A stretch of 45,482 nt of DNA from Sphingopyxis sp. Lineage in GTDB: Bacteria > Pseudomonadota > Alphaproteobacteria > Sphingomonadales > Sphingomonadaceae. The stretch is taken from positions 1 through 45,482 of the forward strand of contig NZ_JAOZVW010000071.1 in assembly GCF_025869345.1 (NCBI RefSeq). Direction: 5' to 3'. The translations under genes were made by a program, and so were the position numbers. Of the stretch, positions 36,665 through 44,950 are shown piece by piece. The notes under the pieces were generated by a model. That model did no database searches. It saw only the letters and a list, made by a program, of their open reading frames with translations, and was not told the origin of the DNA. The stretch's first letter is position 1. Each line of letters begins with the position of its first letter.

Positions 36665-37440
36665 GCCACGCCTCCCTCGATCGTGAAGCCGACGCGGCCG
36701 AGATGCCCCGCGTCGAGCGAGACGCTGCGCGCATCGCCGATCGCCGCCGCCGCGGTCGCGCCGCCGAGCATCACCGTCCAGCCCGGCTGAAGCGTGAGGC
36801 CCGCCGCGCCCGCAAGCCGCGCCGCGGCGACGAGCGAGCGGATCGGATCGCCGAGGATCGCGGCGCTCGTTCCCGTCTCGACCACCTCGCCATCGACGCG
36901 CATCGTCATCGCGACGTCCGATACGTCGGTGCCGGCGGCAAGCCAGGGCCCGGTGACGAAGGCCGACGATGAGGCATTGTCGGCGATCACGTCGCCGAGC
37001 GCGAAGCGGAAATTCTCGTAGCGGCTGTCGATGACCTCGAGCGCCGCGGCGACCGCATCGACCGCCGCGAGTGCTTCGTCGCGCGTCACCTCGCCCGCCA
37101 GCGGCGCCTTCAGCCGCACCGCGACCTCGGGCTCGACGCGCGGATGGATGAAGCGCGCGCGGTCGATCGCGCCGCCGTTGACGACGACCATGTCGGAGGT
37201 GAGCCGCCCCCATATCTGGTCCTTGAGGCCCATCTGCGCCATCTTCGCTTCGCTGGTGAAGCCCATCTTCACGCCGACGAGCGAAGCGCCGCGCGCAAGG
37301 CGATGGTCGATCGCCGCGCGCTGGATCTCATAGGCGTCGGCCAGCGGCAGGTCGCCCGCCTCGCCGGTGATCTGCGGGATCGCCCGGGCCTCGCGGGCGG
37401 CAGTGTCGAGCCTTGCGGCGATGGCGGCAATGTCGGCCAT
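36661..37440 (-). CDS. nbaG: 4-oxalocrotonate decarboxylase
   Basis: 259-residue DmpH/XylI/NbaG-type decarboxylase, releasing CO2 from 2-oxohex-3-enedioate to form 2-hydroxypenta-2,4-dienoate. It shares the fold of the hydratase but has the decarboxylase marks [29 protein letters not shown] (metal glutamates) and [26 protein letters not shown]. It starts 9 bp after the semialdehyde dehydrogenase gene and overlaps the deaminase start (ATGA). No 4-oxalocrotonate tautomerase gene is seen nearby, as is also the case in the deaminase branch of several aminophenol pathways. Confidence 0.94.
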
Positions 37441-37449
37441 GATGTCCTC

Positions 37450-38922
37450 TTACAGTTTCACGCAGATATTGGTCGGTTCGGAATAGAAATTCAGCGAATG
37501 CTCGCCGCCCTCGCGCCCGATCCCCGACAGTTTCATGCCGCCGAAGGGCGTGCGGAGGTCGCGCAGGAACCATTCATTGACCCAGACGATGCCCACCTCC
37601 ATCTGCGCCGCGACGCGGTGCGCGCGTCCCACGTCGCGCGTCCAGATCGCAGCGGCAAGGCCATAGTCGGTATCGTTGGCAAGCTCGACCGCCTCCTCTT
37701 CGCTGTCGAAGGGCGCGATGTGGCAGACGGGGCCGAATATCTCCTCGCGCACGCAGCGGGCGTCCTGCCCGAGCCCGGTGAGGATCGTCGGCTGGACGAA
37801 CGCCCCGCCCGCCAGCGCGCCGCCCAATTCGGGTACCCCGCCGCCCGTCACCACCGTCGCGCCCTCGTCGCGCGCGAGCGCATAATAGGACAGCACCTTC
37901 TCGCGGTGCCCGTGCGAGATCAGCGGCCCCATATCGGCGCCCGACCACGGGTCGCCCACCGTCAACGCCTCGGCGCGTTCGGCCAGCGCTTTCACGAAAC
38001 GATCGAAGATCGGCCGCTCGACATAAACGCGCTCGGTGCAGAGGCACACCTGCCCGCAATTGGAGAAGACCGAGCGCACCGTGCCCGCGACCGCCTCGTC
38101 GAAATCGCAGTCGGCGAAGACGAGCGCGGCATTCTTGCCGCCGAGCTCGAAGGAGACGGGTTTCACGCCTGCTGCCGCGACGCGCATGATCGCGCCGCCG
38201 GTCGCCGATTCCCCGGTGAAGGTGATCGCGTCGATATCGGGATTGGCGGTCAGCCATTCGCCGGTCGATGCAGCGCCGAAACCGTGGACGAGGTTGAACA
38301 CCCCCGGCGGCACCCCCGCCGCATCCATCACCTCGGCGAGCAGGGTCGCGGTCGAAGGGGTTTCCTCGCTCGGCTTGACGACGACGACATTGCCGCAGGC
38401 GAGCGCGGGCGCGACCTTCCACGTCATCAGCAGCAGCGGCAGGTTCCACGGCGACACGATCGCGACGACGCCCAGGGGCCGCGCGACCGCATAGTTGATC
38501 GCGCTGCGCCCGTCGGGGAGGTCGGTGCGGAAGCTCGGCATCGCGCGCGCCTCGGCGAGCGCGGCGAAGGCGCGAAAATTGGCGGCGCCGCGCGGAATGT
38601 CGATCGTCCGCGCCTGATGCAGCGACTTGCCGGTATCGGCGATCTCGGCCGCCGCGAATTCGTCGAAGCGCGCTTCGATCCCCTCGGCGATGCGGACGAG
38701 CAGCTTGCAGCGCTCGGCCTGCGACATCCTGCCCCACGGCCCCTTGAGCGCGGCGCGGCCCGCCGCGACGGCGCGATCGACAAGATCGCGGCTCGCCAGC
38801 GATACGCGGCCCGCGACGCTGCCGTCGACCGGGTTCACATTGTCGAACCAGCCGTCGCCCTCGACGAAGGTGCCGCCCACATAGTTCAGCACCGGGCGTT
38901 CAGCGAAGGGATAGGCGCTCAT
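37450..38922 (-). CDS. nbaE: 2-aminomuconic semialdehyde dehydrogenase
   Basis: 490-residue ALDH-superfamily enzyme oxidising 2-aminomuconate semialdehyde to 2-aminomuconate with NAD. Asn160 (PWN), Glu259 (FELGG) and nucleophile Cys293 (GQVCLC) are the catalytic set, and Arg111 in DIPRGAANF plus the Arg454 region (FLRDLRTPF) match the two substrate-carboxylate arginines I recall from the Pseudomonas fluorescens enzyme (numbers shifted by about 9). That points to an acidic semialdehyde rather than a simple aldehyde. ATG 38922 overlaps the stop of the alpha/beta hydrolase. 2-Hydroxymuconic semialdehyde is an alternative substrate for this subfamily. Confidence 0.94.
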   Translation of the reverse strand: MSAYPFAERPVLNYVGGTFVEGDGWFDNVNPVDGSVAGRVSLASRDLVDRAVAAGRAALKGPWGRMSQAERCKLLVRIAEGIEARFDEFAAAEIADTGKSLHQARTIDIPRGAANFRAFAALAEARAMPSFRTDLPDGRSAINYAVARPLGVVAIVSPWNLPLLLMTWKVAPALACGNVVVVKPSEETPSTATLLAEVMDAAGVPPGVFNLVHGFGAASTGEWLTANPDIDAITFTGESATGGAIMRVAAAGVKPVSFELGGKNAALVFADCDFDEAVAGTVRSVFSNCGQVCLCTERVYVERPIFDRFVKALAERAEALTVGDPWSGADMGPLISHGHREKVLSYYALARDEGATVVTGGGVPELGGALAGGAFVQPTILTGLGQDARCVREEIFGPVCHIAPFDSEEEAVELANDTDYGLAAAIWTRDVGRAHRVAAQMEVGIVWVNEWFLRDLRTPFGGMKLSGIGREGGEHSLNFYSEPTNICVKL

Positions 38923-39746
38923 GCCGCCCCTCCGACCGCGACATAGCCCGCGGCATTGCTGTGCGCGGGGCCGGCCTTGCCGACATGGCCCGCCATCTGT
39001 AGCAGCGACAAGATGGTGTCGTTGAACTGGGTGGGCGCTTCGAGGAAGGCCGAATGGCCCGCGTCGTTGACCTCGACGAGGAAGGAGCCCGCGACGTCGG
39101 CCTGCGCGAGGCGCACCGCCTCGATCGGGAAAAGCGCGTCCTCGACCCCGCAGAGGAAGAGGATCGGGAACCCCTTGCCGCCGAGCTCGGCCGCCGGGCG
39201 CGCCTCGAAACGGCCCGCCAGGCTGTGACGATCGGCGGCGTTGAAGCTCGCGATCTGGCTATAGAGCGCCGCCAGTTCGCGCGGCGCGCCCGCGCCGAGC
39301 ACGCGCTCGATCTGCGACAGGCCGGCGGTCTTCGCGCGCGCGGCGTCCATGATCGCTTTTATCTCGGCGCTTTCGGCGATGCCGTGCAGGCTGTCGCAGA
39401 TCGCAAGCGCCGCGACACGCTCCGGCGCGCGACGCGCGAAGCCGATGCAGGTGCCCGCGCCCATCGACTGGCCGACGAGCGCCGCCTTCTCCACGCCCAG
39501 ATGATCGAGCAGCGCGGCCAGATCGTCGACGAAGGCATCGCGCCCTCGCCCGTCATGGTCGCGCGACAGGCCGAAACCGCGATGGTCGAAGGTGATGACG
39601 CGGTTCGACCGCGCCAGCGCATCGATCTGCCGATACCAGATCGCATGATTGCCGCCGATGCCGTGCGCCAGCACGACCGCCGGCCCCTCGCCTTGCGCCT
39701 GCCACCAGATTTCGGCGCCCGCCGTCGCCAGAACCCCGCTGTCCAT
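38919..39746 (-). CDS. Alpha/beta hydrolase (MhpC/enol-lactonase-like)
   Basis: 275-residue soluble alpha/beta hydrolase. Oxyanion region AHGIGGNHAIWY, nucleophile Ser94 in VGQSMGAG, a likely acid in CGVEDALFP and the histidine in NDAGHSAFLEAP. Similar proteins include meta-cleavage product hydrolases, 3-oxoadipate enol-lactonases and amide or ester hydrolases. The canonical 3-hydroxyanthranilate route needs no such enzyme, so here it may release an aromatic acid from an ester or amide before ring cleavage (inference). ATG 39746 overlaps the preceding ABC ATPase stop by one base, and its own stop overlaps the nbaE start. Confidence 0.88.
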   Translation of the reverse strand: MDSGVLATAGAEIWWQAQGEGPAVVLAHGIGGNHAIWYRQIDALARSNRVITFDHRGFGLSRDHDGRGRDAFVDDLAALLDHLGVEKAALVGQSMGAGTCIGFARRAPERVAALAICDSLHGIAESAEIKAIMDAARAKTAGLSQIERVLGAGAPRELAALYSQIASFNAADRHSLAGRFEARPAAELGGKGFPILFLCGVEDALFPIEAVRLAQADVAGSFLVEVNDAGHSAFLEAPTQFNDTILSLLQMAGHVGKAGPAHSNAAGYVAVGGAA

Positions 39747-40495
39747 CACGATACTCCCATCAATTTGCTGAGCCGCACGACATAGTCGCCAAACGCCGGG
39801 TCCTCGCGCGTCGCGCTGGGATCGCGCGGGCGCGGCAGGTCGATGCGGACATCCTCGATAATCGTCCCCGGCCGCTCCGACATCACGAGCACGCGGTCGG
39901 AGAGCAGCACCGCTTCCGAAATGCTGTGGGTGACGAGCAGCACGGTCTTGCGGTCGCGCTGCCATATGCGGAGCAGTTCCATGTTGAGCCGGTCGCGGGT
40001 CAGCGCGTCGAGCGCGCCGAACGGCTCGTCCATCAGCAGCACCCGCGGCCCGCGCGCGAGCGCCTGGCCGATCGCAACGCGGTGGCGCATCCCGCCCGAC
40101 AGCTCGCCGGGATAGCTCGCCTCGAAGCCGGTGAGGCCGAGCGTCTCGACCAGCGCCGCGATCGCCGCCTCGTCGGGGCGCCGCGCCGCCGGGTCGAGGT
40201 CGACCCCGAGCAGCAGATTGTCGCGGACATTGCGCCACGGCAACAGGTTCGAGGTCTGGAAGACGAAGCCCATGTCGGCGGTCGGCGCGGTGACCTCGGC
40301 GCCGCCGAAGCGGATGCTGCCCTCCTCGAACGGGACGAGCCCGGCGATCAGGCGGAGGAGCGTGCTCTTGCCGCAGCCCGAGGGGCCGAGGATCGAGACG
40401 AATTCGGCGTCGCCGATCTCGGCGCTGACGCCCTGCAGCACCTGACGGCCGCCGAACAGCTTGCCGGCGTTCGAGAGAGAAATCACCGCGCTCAT
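39746..40495 (-). CDS. ABC transporter ATP-binding protein (NitT/TauT type)
   Basis: 249-residue ATPase that powers the importer formed with the next two components. Walker A GPSGCGKST, Q-loop FVFQTSNLLPW, signature LSGGMRHRVAIGQALARG, Walker B LLMDEPFGALD and the switch histidine in LLVTHSISEAV are all intact. The FQxxxLLPWRNVxDN Q-loop is typical of nitrate/sulfonate/taurine importers. ATG 40495 overlaps the permease stop (ATGA). Encoded in the meta-cleavage operon, it should import that pathway's substrate. Confidence 0.95.
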   Translation of the reverse strand: MSAVISLSNAGKLFGGRQVLQGVSAEIGDAEFVSILGPSGCGKSTLLRLIAGLVPFEEGSIRFGGAEVTAPTADMGFVFQTSNLLPWRNVRDNLLLGVDLDPAARRPDEAAIAALVETLGLTGFEASYPGELSGGMRHRVAIGQALARGPRVLLMDEPFGALDALTRDRLNMELLRIWQRDRKTVLLVTHSISEAVLLSDRVLVMSERPGTIIEDVRIDLPRPRDPSATREDPAFGDYVVRLSKLMGVS

Positions 40496-41244
40496 GCGGC
40501 CCGCCACCAGATGAAGCGCTCCCAATAGGCGACGCCATAGAAGAGCAGCAGCGACAGGATCGTCACCGCGATCAACGCCGCGAAGGTCAGCGTCGTGTGC
40601 CCCGAGCCCGACGCGGTGAGGATGAGGTTGCCGAGCCCGTCGTTCGAGCCGACGAACTCGCCGACCACCGCGCCGATCACCGCGAGCGGCATCGCGACCT
40701 TGCAACCGTCGAGGAAGCTCGGCAGCGCGGCGGGGAGGCGGAGACGCCAGAAGGCCTGCATCGGGGTGGCGCGCAGCGCGCGGAAATGCTCTTCGAGATG
40801 CGCGGGCGTGCTCGCGAGCCCGCCGAGCGTCGCGATGATGATCGGGAAGAAGGCGAAGAGGAACGCCATGATCAGCTTCGACGCGAGGCCATAGCCGAAC
40901 CAGACGACGATCAGCGGCGCGAGCCCGATCTTGGGGATCGACTGGAGTGCGACGAACAGCGGATAGACGGTGCTTTTCGCAGTGCGCGAGAAATGGATCA
41001 GCGCCGCGATCGGCACCCCGAGCGCGACCGCGATCAGAAAGCCCCAGAACACCTCGGTCAGCGTGACGAGGCTCTGCGACAGGATCGGCCCGCGCGATTG
41101 CCACAGCTCGCCGAGGATCGCGCTCGGCGGCGGCAACAGATAGGACGCGATGCCCGACGCGCGGACGCCATATTCCCACGCCAGTCCGAGCAGCAGAAAG
41201 AAGCCCGCGCTGATCGCGGTATCGCGGTTGACGATCCTGCTCAC
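40492..41244 (-). CDS. ABC transporter permease (NitT/TauT type)
   Basis: 250-residue inner-membrane protein with about six helices, e.g. AISAGFFLLLGLAWEYGVRA at the N-terminus, VALGVPIAALIHF, and the cytoplasmic coupling loop EEHFRALRATPMQAFWRLRLP-type segment followed by ALPSFLDGCKVAMPLAVIGA. It forms the pore of the importer. The start is GTG 41244, overlapping the VOC gene's stop as GTGA; the longer open frame reads over the VOC gene and has no membrane-protein character. Confidence 0.94.
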   Translation of the reverse strand: MSRIVNRDTAISAGFFLLLGLAWEYGVRASGIASYLLPPPSAILGELWQSRGPILSQSLVTLTEVFWGFLIAVALGVPIAALIHFSRTAKSTVYPLFVALQSIPKIGLAPLIVVWFGYGLASKLIMAFLFAFFPIIIATLGGLASTPAHLEEHFRALRATPMQAFWRLRLPAALPSFLDGCKVAMPLAVIGAVVGEFVGSNDGLGNLILTASGSGHTTLTFAALIAVTILSLLLFYGVAYWERFIWWRAA

Positions 41245-41798
41245 GCGCCGCCGTCCTTGTCGAGCAGCGCCTGAATGCGTGCGGGCGGCGGCACAAGGAA
41301 GCGGTCCAAATGCCAGCGGTCGAAGGTTTCGAGGTCCTTCCCGTCCCACACCGACGGCGCATAGGGGCTGTCGGCGGTGATCTGCGTCATGTCGGTGTAG
41401 AATTCGACATTATTGCCGTCGGGATCGCGGAAAACGAGGAAGCTGTTCGCCCCCGGCCCATGCTTGCCGATGCCGCGATCGATCGGGATGCCGCGCGCGA
41501 TCAGCATCGCCGCGACCGCCTCCATCTCCTCGATCGTCTCGAGGCGGTAGGAGAAATGCTCGACCGCGGGATAATGGCCCTCGGGGATGCCGGTATGGCC
41601 GGGCGGAAGCTGGAGCAGCGCAAGGTCGTGGTGATCCTCGCCCGCGCGCAGGAAGACCATATGATGGTCGATCCAGTCGGACACGGTGAGCCCGATCACC
41701 TCGGTATAGAAGGCGAGGCTGCGGTCGATGTCGCGCACCTTGAGCACAAGGTGGCCGAGCCGCGTCGGGCGCGGGCGATAGGCGGCGGGATCGGTCAT
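41241..41798 (-). CDS. VOC-family protein, type I extradiol dioxygenase-like single domain
   Basis: 185 residues of vicinal-oxygen-chelate fold. Two beta-alpha-beta-beta-beta units carry the expected metal triad: His in RLGHLVLKV, His in AVEHFSYRL and Glu in NNVEFYTDM, and HHDLALLQLPP resembles the active-site strand of catechol-type extradiol dioxygenases. Such enzymes usually have a second, inactive VOC half and about 300 residues; here only one half and a 40-residue C-terminal tail exist. It may be a ring-cleavage dioxygenase, an isomerase or an accessory protein. ATG 41798 overlaps the substrate-binding-protein stop (ATGA). Confidence 0.85.
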   Translation of the reverse strand: MTDPAAYRPRPTRLGHLVLKVRDIDRSLAFYTEVIGLTVSDWIDHHMVFLRAGEDHHDLALLQLPPGHTGIPEGHYPAVEHFSYRLETIEEMEAVAAMLIARGIPIDRGIGKHGPGANSFLVFRDPDGNNVEFYTDMTQITADSPYAPSVWDGKDLETFDRWHLDRFLVPPPARIQALLDKDGGA

Positions 41799-42847
41799 GG
41801 CTGATTCCCCATCGGAACGAAGGCGTTGGTGAAGAGCTGCGGCGTCTGGTCGAAGCCCCGAAGCTGGCCGCTCGCCTGCAGCGTGGTGACGGTGCGCTCG
41901 ACCTTCTCGGGCGCGAGGCGGTGCGAGCCGCCCTCGACCGCCATCAGGTCGGCGGTTTCGCGAATCTGACGTTCGGTCACCGCCTCGTCGAGCAACGGAT
42001 AGGCCTTGCGGATGACCCTGAGCGCGCCCTTGGGATCGCGCGCCGCGTCGGCATAGCCGCGATAGGCGGCCTTCAGGAAAGCGCGCACCAGATCGGGCTG
42101 CTTCTCGATCAGCGCATCCTGCGTCGCGAAACCGCTGCCGTAAACGTCGAGGCCGAAATCGGCATAGGCGATGCGCCCGATCGTCACCCCCTTCGCCTTC
42201 GCCGCCTTGTCGAACAGCGCCAGCGAATTGCCGAGCCAGCATTCGGCGGCGTCGATCCGCCCCTCGACGAGCGAGGAGACGACAATCGCCGGGTCGAGCT
42301 GAATCTGCTCGACGCGCGCGGGGTCGACGCCATTATCCTTGAGCCATGCCGGGAGCAGCGCCTGGATCATCGAACTTTGCCCGGCGCCGAAGCGCAGGCC
42401 CGCGAGGTCGGCGGGCCTGGTAACACGATGCCGTTCCTTGACGAAGCAGGCGCCGGCGGGAAGCCGCATGTTGATGCCGCCGATCATCCGCACCTTGCCG
42501 CCCTTGGCGCGGGCCAGCGCGACCGACAGCGGATCGATATAGGCGAATTCGAACATGCCCTGGTCGAGCTCGTTCGCGGTGCGCATCCCGCCGAAGCCGC
42601 GCACCGGCTCGACGTTCAGCCCCGCATCGGCGAAATAGCCTTTGTCGATCGCGACGAAGAGGCCCGCCATACTGCCCTGCGGCAGCCACGCCATGTTGAA
42701 ACGGACGGTTCGAGCGCCCTCCGCCTGCTTCGCGGCCTGCGGCGCATTGCCGCCGAACGCGCTCCACAGCGTCAGCGCGGCGATCGCCGCGACGACGAGC
42801 AGGGGCACGATCAGCGCGCGGCGCGAAAAGGCGGTCTTCGGCGTCAT
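41795..42847 (-). CDS. ABC transporter substrate-binding protein (NitT/TauT, SsuA-like)
   Basis: 350 residues. The N-terminus SRRALIVPLLVVAAIAALTLW is a signal anchor or uncleaved signal, so the protein sits in the periplasm, perhaps membrane-tethered. FNMAWLPQGSMAGLFVAIDKG, FGGMRTANELDQGMFEFAYI and RPADLAGLRFGAGQSSM correspond to the ligand-cleft segments of the SsuA/THI5-like family, which bind sulfonates, aromatic acids, pyrimidines and similar anions. Its placement in the 3-hydroxyanthranilate operon suggests an aromatic carboxylate as ligand. ATG 42847 overlaps the stop of the FAH gene. Confidence 0.93.
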   Translation of the reverse strand: MTPKTAFSRRALIVPLLVVAAIAALTLWSAFGGNAPQAAKQAEGARTVRFNMAWLPQGSMAGLFVAIDKGYFADAGLNVEPVRGFGGMRTANELDQGMFEFAYIDPLSVALARAKGGKVRMIGGINMRLPAGACFVKERHRVTRPADLAGLRFGAGQSSMIQALLPAWLKDNGVDPARVEQIQLDPAIVVSSLVEGRIDAAECWLGNSLALFDKAAKAKGVTIGRIAYADFGLDVYGSGFATQDALIEKQPDLVRAFLKAAYRGYADAARDPKGALRVIRKAYPLLDEAVTERQIRETADLMAVEGGSHRLAPEKVERTVTTLQASGQLRGFDQTPQLFTNAFVPMGNQP

Positions 42848-43872
42848 GCGCGCGGCAGGTGCGGCGCCGAGACGGGATTGCGAAGCTCGCCGATGCCTTC
42901 GACCCAGGCATCCATCACGTCGCCGTCCTTCAGGAAGACGCCGCGCCCCATGCCGACCCCGGCGGGGGTGCCCGAAGCGATCAGGTCGCCCGCCCTGAGT
43001 TCGAGGATCGTCGAGAGATAGGCGATCTGCTCATAGATGTTGAAGATCATCTCCGACGTATTGCCGTCCTGCATCGCCTCGCCATTGACCTTGAGGCCGA
43101 GGCGGATGTCATGCGGATCGCCGAGGCAGTCGCGCGGCACGAACACCGGGCCGAGCGGCGTGAAGCTGTCGAAGCTCTTGCCGCGGAACCAGTCGTGCGA
43201 GAAGGGAAAGTCGCTGCGCCGCGTGCGGTCGCGCGCCGACACGTCGTTGACGATCGTATAGCCCGCGATCAGGTCGTGCGCGTCGGCGGCGGCGACATGC
43301 TTGCCCGCGCGGCCGAGGACGACGCCGAGTTCGACCTCCCAGTCGGGGCGCGAGACCTGCGGGGGCACCACGACCGTCTCGTTCGGCCCCACGACGCTCT
43401 CGACCGTTTTCAGGAAGATATAAGGTTCGCTCTCGGCCTTGGCGGCGAGCTTGGTCTTCATCTCGTCGGCATGTTCGATGAAGTTCGACGCGGCGGCGAA
43501 GATGCGGCGCGGCTCGAAGGGCGCCGCGAGCGCGGGCGCCTCGATTCCGCCGGCCGTTCCGTCGAGCGCGCGGGCGAGCGCGAACAGCCCCTCGCGCCGC
43601 GCGTCCCAGTCGCGGATGATCGCGCTGACGTCGCCCGCCACCGCCGCGAAGCCATGCGCATCGGCGGCGGCGTGCAGGTCGTGGAAGGCATCGCCGACCC
43701 GGATCGTCGGGCGCGCGCCCTCGGGCGTCGCGCGGGTGGCAAGGGCAAAGCGGGTCATGCGTCGATCTTCCTTCTCAAAATGGCGTGCGAAGCCGGGCGC
43801 GGCGCAGCCGAATGCGAGACCGGCGCCGAGCGCCGCCAGCGCGGCGCGACGATCGAGGGAGGCACCGGCCAT
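42844..43872 (-). CDS. Fumarylacetoacetate hydrolase (FAH) family protein, possible Tat leader
   Basis: 342 residues from the long start, 304 from the short one. The catalytic part is FAH-like: EPRRIFAAASNFIEHADEM, then the metal-ligand pattern DWEVELGVVLG, the block DVSARDRTRRSDFPFSHDWF, GKSFDSFTPLGP and the closing ASGTPAGVGMGRG. FAH-fold enzymes cut C-C bonds, decarboxylate or isomerise 2-oxo acids. The first 38 residues from ATG 43872 look like a twin-arginine leader (DRRAALAALGAGLAFGCAA) and GGTGAG precedes them; a second ATG at 43758 has AAGGAAG 9 bases upstream and gives the usual cytoplasmic N-terminus. I list the long form but cannot decide. First gene of the 13-gene operon. Confidence 0.85.
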   Translation of the reverse strand: MAGASLDRRAALAALGAGLAFGCAAPGFARHFEKEDRRMTRFALATRATPEGARPTIRVGDAFHDLHAAADAHGFAAVAGDVSAIIRDWDARREGLFALARALDGTAGGIEAPALAAPFEPRRIFAAASNFIEHADEMKTKLAAKAESEPYIFLKTVESVVGPNETVVVPPQVSRPDWEVELGVVLGRAGKHVAAADAHDLIAGYTIVNDVSARDRTRRSDFPFSHDWFRGKSFDSFTPLGPVFVPRDCLGDPHDIRLGLKVNGEAMQDGNTSEMIFNIYEQIAYLSTILELRAGDLIASGTPAGVGMGRGVFLKDGDVMDAWVEGIGELRNPVSAPHLPRA

Positions 43873-44060
43873 CGCATCTCACCCGCAGGCCCGGATCGGC
43901 ATCCACACCGCCGCGACTGGTTCCCGTTCCGGTTTCAAAAGCGCCTGCATGGCTCCCCCAAAAATGCTGTCCTGCTTGTGCGGGGCGGACGATATGCAGT
44001 CAAAGATAGAAAATGCGGCCGCCTATAACCAAAAATACATAGCTGGCCGATCGGCGCCCC

Positions 44061-44103
44061 TATATCCGTTCGGAGATAGCGGGCCGGACAATCGATATTA
44101 TCG
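44061..44103. promoter_or_regulatory. Palindromes in the gap between FAH and aspartate dehydrogenase
   Basis: The 262-bp divergent gap holds TATATCCGTTCGGAGATA (44061-44078; 8-bp arms with one mismatch around TT) and CGATA-T-TATCG (44093-44103). The surrounding 43980-44110 is much richer in AT than the genes. These are candidate operators for both the meta-cleavage operon and the aspartate dehydrogenase pair; the regulator is not encoded next to them. Confidence 0.4.
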
Positions 44104-44134
44104 CATATAACAGCGACGCCGTAGCGCGGCGAAT

Positions 44135-44938
44135 ATGAAGAGCATTGGCATCGCCGGGTTCGGCACCATCGGTCGCGTCGTCGCGCGCCATATCGAAGCA
44201 AGCGACCTGCCGCTGACTCTGGCGGCGGTGTCGGCGGGCGACCGCGCGCGCGCAGAAGCGGCAATGGCAAAGCTGAAGCGTCCCGTCCCGATCGTCGACA
44301 CCGATGAGCTGGTCGCCCTGTCCGACGTGATCGTCGACAGCGCGCCGACCGCCGCGTTCCGCGAGATTGCGGAGGCGACGCTACGCGCGGGCAAGACGCT
44401 GGTGACGGTCAGCGGCGCGGCGCTGATGCAATGGCCCGAAGCGGCCGACCTCGCCCGCGCGCACGGTGGTCGCCTGATCCTCGCGACCGGCGCGCTGCTC
44501 GGGCTCGACGCGGTGCGCGCGGCGGCGATCGGCACGATCCATTCGGTGACGATGGTGACGCGCAAGCCGGTCAAGTCGCTGATCAAGGCCGAGCATGTCG
44601 TGCGCAACGCCATCGACCTGACCGCGATCACCGAGCCGCTCAAGATTTTCGAGGGCAATGCGCGCGAAGGCGCGATCGCCTTTCCCGCCAACGTCAATGT
44701 CGCGGCGGCGCTGGGCCTCGCGGGCGTCGGCCCCGAACGCACCCGGCTCGAAATCTGGGCCGACCCGGCGCTGACGCGCAACACCCACCGCATCCTCGTC
44801 GATTCGGACAGCGCGCGGCTCGAACTCGGGATTCAAAATATCCCGACCGACGAGAATCCCGGCACCGGCCGCATCACCGCGCAAAGCATCGTCGCGGTGC
44901 TGAACGACCTCGTCAGCCCCATTCGTATCGGAACATAG
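44135..44938 (+). CDS. nadX: L-aspartate dehydrogenase
   Basis: 267 residues, oxidising L-aspartate to iminoaspartate/oxaloacetate with NAD(P). N-terminal Rossmann motif GIAGFGTIGRVVA, the VSGAALM turn, then the C-terminal domain with FPANVNVAAALGLAG and the catalytic-histidine segment TRNTHRILVDSD; all are typical of the NadX/TM1643 family. Iminoaspartate feeds quinolinate synthesis. It diverges from an operon whose dioxygenase product, ACMS, cyclises spontaneously to quinolinate, so both sides touch the same metabolite. The start lacks a strong ribosome site. It is followed by a VOC gene after 12 bp. A related imine-reducing function on another amino acid is possible. Confidence 0.9.
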   Translation: MKSIGIAGFGTIGRVVARHIEASDLPLTLAAVSAGDRARAEAAMAKLKRPVPIVDTDELVALSDVIVDSAPTAAFREIAEATLRAGKTLVTVSGAALMQWPEAADLARAHGGRLILATGALLGLDAVRAAAIGTIHSVTMVTRKPVKSLIKAEHVVRNAIDLTAITEPLKIFEGNAREGAIAFPANVNVAAALGLAGVGPERTRLEIWADPALTRNTHRILVDSDSARLELGIQNIPTDENPGTGRITAQSIVAVLNDLVSPIRIGT

Positions 44939-44950
44939 AAAGGCTCCTCG

